DNA of 64,000 bases from Acidobacteriota bacterium. Lineage in GTDB: Bacteria; Acidobacteriota; Terriglobia; Bryobacterales; Bryobacteraceae. The notes beneath the pieces are model-generated. The model was not told where the DNA came from. It searched no databases and was given only the letters and a program-made list of their open reading frames with translations. The translations under genes and the position numbers were made by a program. The stretch covers positions 124,001 to 188,000 of the forward strand of contig JACTMJ010000014.1 of assembly GCA_014584705.1 (NCBI GenBank), in the 5' to 3' direction. Shown here one piece after another: positions 62,669 to 64,000 of this stretch. Numbering within the stretch: position 1 is the stretch's first letter; every line of letters begins with the position of its first letter.

Positions 62669-64000
62669 TCCGCCCAGTCCGGGCGCTTCAGCACGTCGCG
62701 CGGGCGCGGGCCGTCGGGAGGTCCGATGATGCCCTCGCGCTGCATCTGGTCAAGGATGCGGGCCGCTCTGCCGTAGCCCAGCCGCAGCCGCCGCTGCAGA
62801 ATGGACGTGGAAGCCTTGCCCATCTCAAGCACCACATTCACGGCGTCGCGGTACATTGCATCCTGCTCACCCTCTTCCTCCAATTCCTCTTGTTCCGCGT
62901 CATGCGCAACCAGGAAGGAAGCATCGTATTCCGGGGTAGCCTGATTCTTCCAGAACGCCACCAGGCTGTTAATCTCCTGCTCTTCGACGTAGGCGCCATG
63001 CATGCGCACCAGGCGGGAGGAGCCAGGGGGAAGAAAGAGCATGTCGCCCTTGCCCAGGAGGTGCTCCGCGCCCATCACGTCCAGAATCGTCCGGCTATCG
63101 ACCCGCGTTGCCACCCGGAAGCTCATCCGCGCCGGAAAGTTGGCCTTGATCAGCCCGGTGATGACGTCCACACTGGGCCGCTGCGTGGCCACCACCAGGT
63201 GGATCCCCACGGCGCGCGCCATCTGGGCCAACCGGGTGATGGAAGCTTCCACGTTCCGGCCTTCGAGCATCATCAGATCCGCCAGTTCGTCGATAATCAG
63301 CAGCACGTAGGGCAGAGATGCCGGCGTCTCTTCTTCTTCCTCGAACAGGTTGATGGAGCGCGAAGATTCCTCCCGCAACTTCTCCATCTTCTTGTTGAAC
63401 TGCTCAATATTGCGAACGCCGTAAGAAGCGAGCAAGCGCAGGCGTCGCTCCATCTCAATCACGGCATTTCCCAGCGCGACGCTGGCCTTCTTTGGATCCG
63501 TAATCACCGGTGTCAACAGGTGCGGGATGCCCTCGTAGATCCCCAACTCCACCTGCTTCGGATCCACCATGATCAGCCGTACCTGATCTGGCGTGGACTT
63601 GTAGAGGACGGAAACGATCAGGGCGTTCAGCATCACGGACTTGCCCGCGCCCGTGGACCCGGCGATCAGCAGGTGGGGCATTTGCTCCATGCTTGCCACC
63701 TTGATCCGTCCGCGAATGTCCTTGCCTAGGCAGAAGGTCAACCGGGAGGGCGAACTGCGGAACTCGTCGGACTCAAGAATCTGCCGCAGAACGATCGTAT
63801 CCCGGCGCGAATTGGGTACTTCAATACCCACGGTGGGCTTGCCCGGAATTCGTTCAATCATCACGGATTCCGCCTGCAGGCCCAGGCAGAGATCGTCCGT
63901 GAGGTTCGTCATCTTGCTGTACTTGATGCCCGCTTCCGGCTTGAACTCGAACGTGGTCACCACGGGGCCGGGGTTGATCTGCACCACGTTGCCTAGGACA
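62665..64000 (-). CDS. ftsK: FtsK/SpoIIIE-type DNA translocase, C-terminal part
   Basis: 445 codons of the 3' part; the gene enters from the right edge. HLLIAGSTGAGKSVMLNALI is Walker A, YVLLIIDELADLMMLEGRNV Walker B, then RMSFRVATRVDSRTILDVMG and the gamma winged-helix domain (STSILQRRLRLGYGRAARILDQMQREGIIG) that reads KOPS sites. The edge sequence VLGNVVQINPGPVVTTFEFK is the start of the motor domain. The motor pumps chromosome ends toward dif sites at division; the N-terminal membrane part lies outside the window. Confidence 0.95.
   Translation of the reverse strand, partial: VLGNVVQINPGPVVTTFEFKPEAGIKYSKMTNLTDDLCLGLQAESVMIERIPGKPTVGIEVPNSRRDTIVLRQILESDEFRSSPSRLTFCLGKDIRGRIKVASMEQMPHLLIAGSTGAGKSVMLNALIVSVLYKSTPDQVRLIMVDPKQVELGIYEGIPHLLTPVITDPKKASVALGNAVIEMERRLRLLASYGVRNIEQFNKKMEKLREESSRSINLFEEEEETPASLPYVLLIIDELADLMMLEGRNVEASITRLAQMARAVGIHLVVATQRPSVDVITGLIKANFPARMSFRVATRVDSRTILDVMGAEHLLGKGDMLFLPPGSSRLVRMHGAYVEEQEINSLVAFWKNQATPEYDASFLVAHDAEQEELEEEGEQDAMYRDAVNVVLEMGKASTSILQRRLRLGYGRAARILDQMQREGIIGPPDGPRPRDVLKRPDWAD

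Overview
The window reads as chromosomal DNA of a free-living, GC-rich Gram-negative bacterium, most likely an Acidobacteriota of the Bryobacter/Solibacter type. This is inferred from a giant Oar-like TonB-dependent receptor with an N-terminal carboxypeptidase-regulatory-like domain, exported Gfo/Idh/MocA oxidoreductases, large membrane Ser/Thr kinases with unusual C-termini, a PEP-CTERM protein, a DUF5107/TPR protein and an Lpt export permease. I see no rRNA, tRNA, CRISPR array, transposase or prophage.

Layout. 1-1411: the start of a membrane glycosyltransferase and a bacterial homologue of the ricin/Shiga-type ribosome-inactivating protein family. 1431-12921: a carbohydrate-uptake locus with a divergent regulator (IclR-type DNA-binding domain fused to a periplasmic-binding-like sensor), then esterase, TonB receptor, MFS transporter, arabinose-isomerase-family enzyme and GH106 alpha-L-rhamnosidase-like lipoprotein, tightly packed. 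12980-17677: an MliC-META envelope protein and the lpdA-lipB-E2 operon for a lipoyl-dependent dehydrogenase. 18123-24926: two related transmembrane Ser/Thr kinases with different extracytoplasmic tails, a secreted protein sharing a small domain with the first kinase, and two small exported proteins. 25013-38144: pta, DUF5107/TPR, mdh, SET-domain protein, small membrane protein with a structured leader, M16 peptidase, PEP-CTERM protein, DUF457-like membrane protein, lipid kinase.

38199-53636: ligA, two paralogous Gfo/Idh/MocA proteins, a [2Fe-2S]/FAD oxidase pair, a SYLF protein, a GH57-like protein translationally coupled to a beta-propeller phosphoesterase, nadE, a small AAA+ protein, an SGNH hydrolase and rhaM (L-rhamnose mutarotase). 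53669-64000: an exported TldD/TldE-like pair, a single-chain LptF-LptG fusion, GDPD, rpmB, membrane dipeptidase, an Hsp15-like S4 protein and the 3' part of ftsK.

Themes. Two separated loci point to L-rhamnose-containing glycans: the GH106 operon and rhaM with an SGNH hydrolase. The kinase block is the best candidate for an undescribed signalling system, because the two kinases share their catalytic half but carry different periplasmic domains, one of them a TonB C-terminal domain. Start codons were chosen from Shine-Dalgarno sites, signal peptides and overlaps; all functions are inferred from sequence families recognised by eye.
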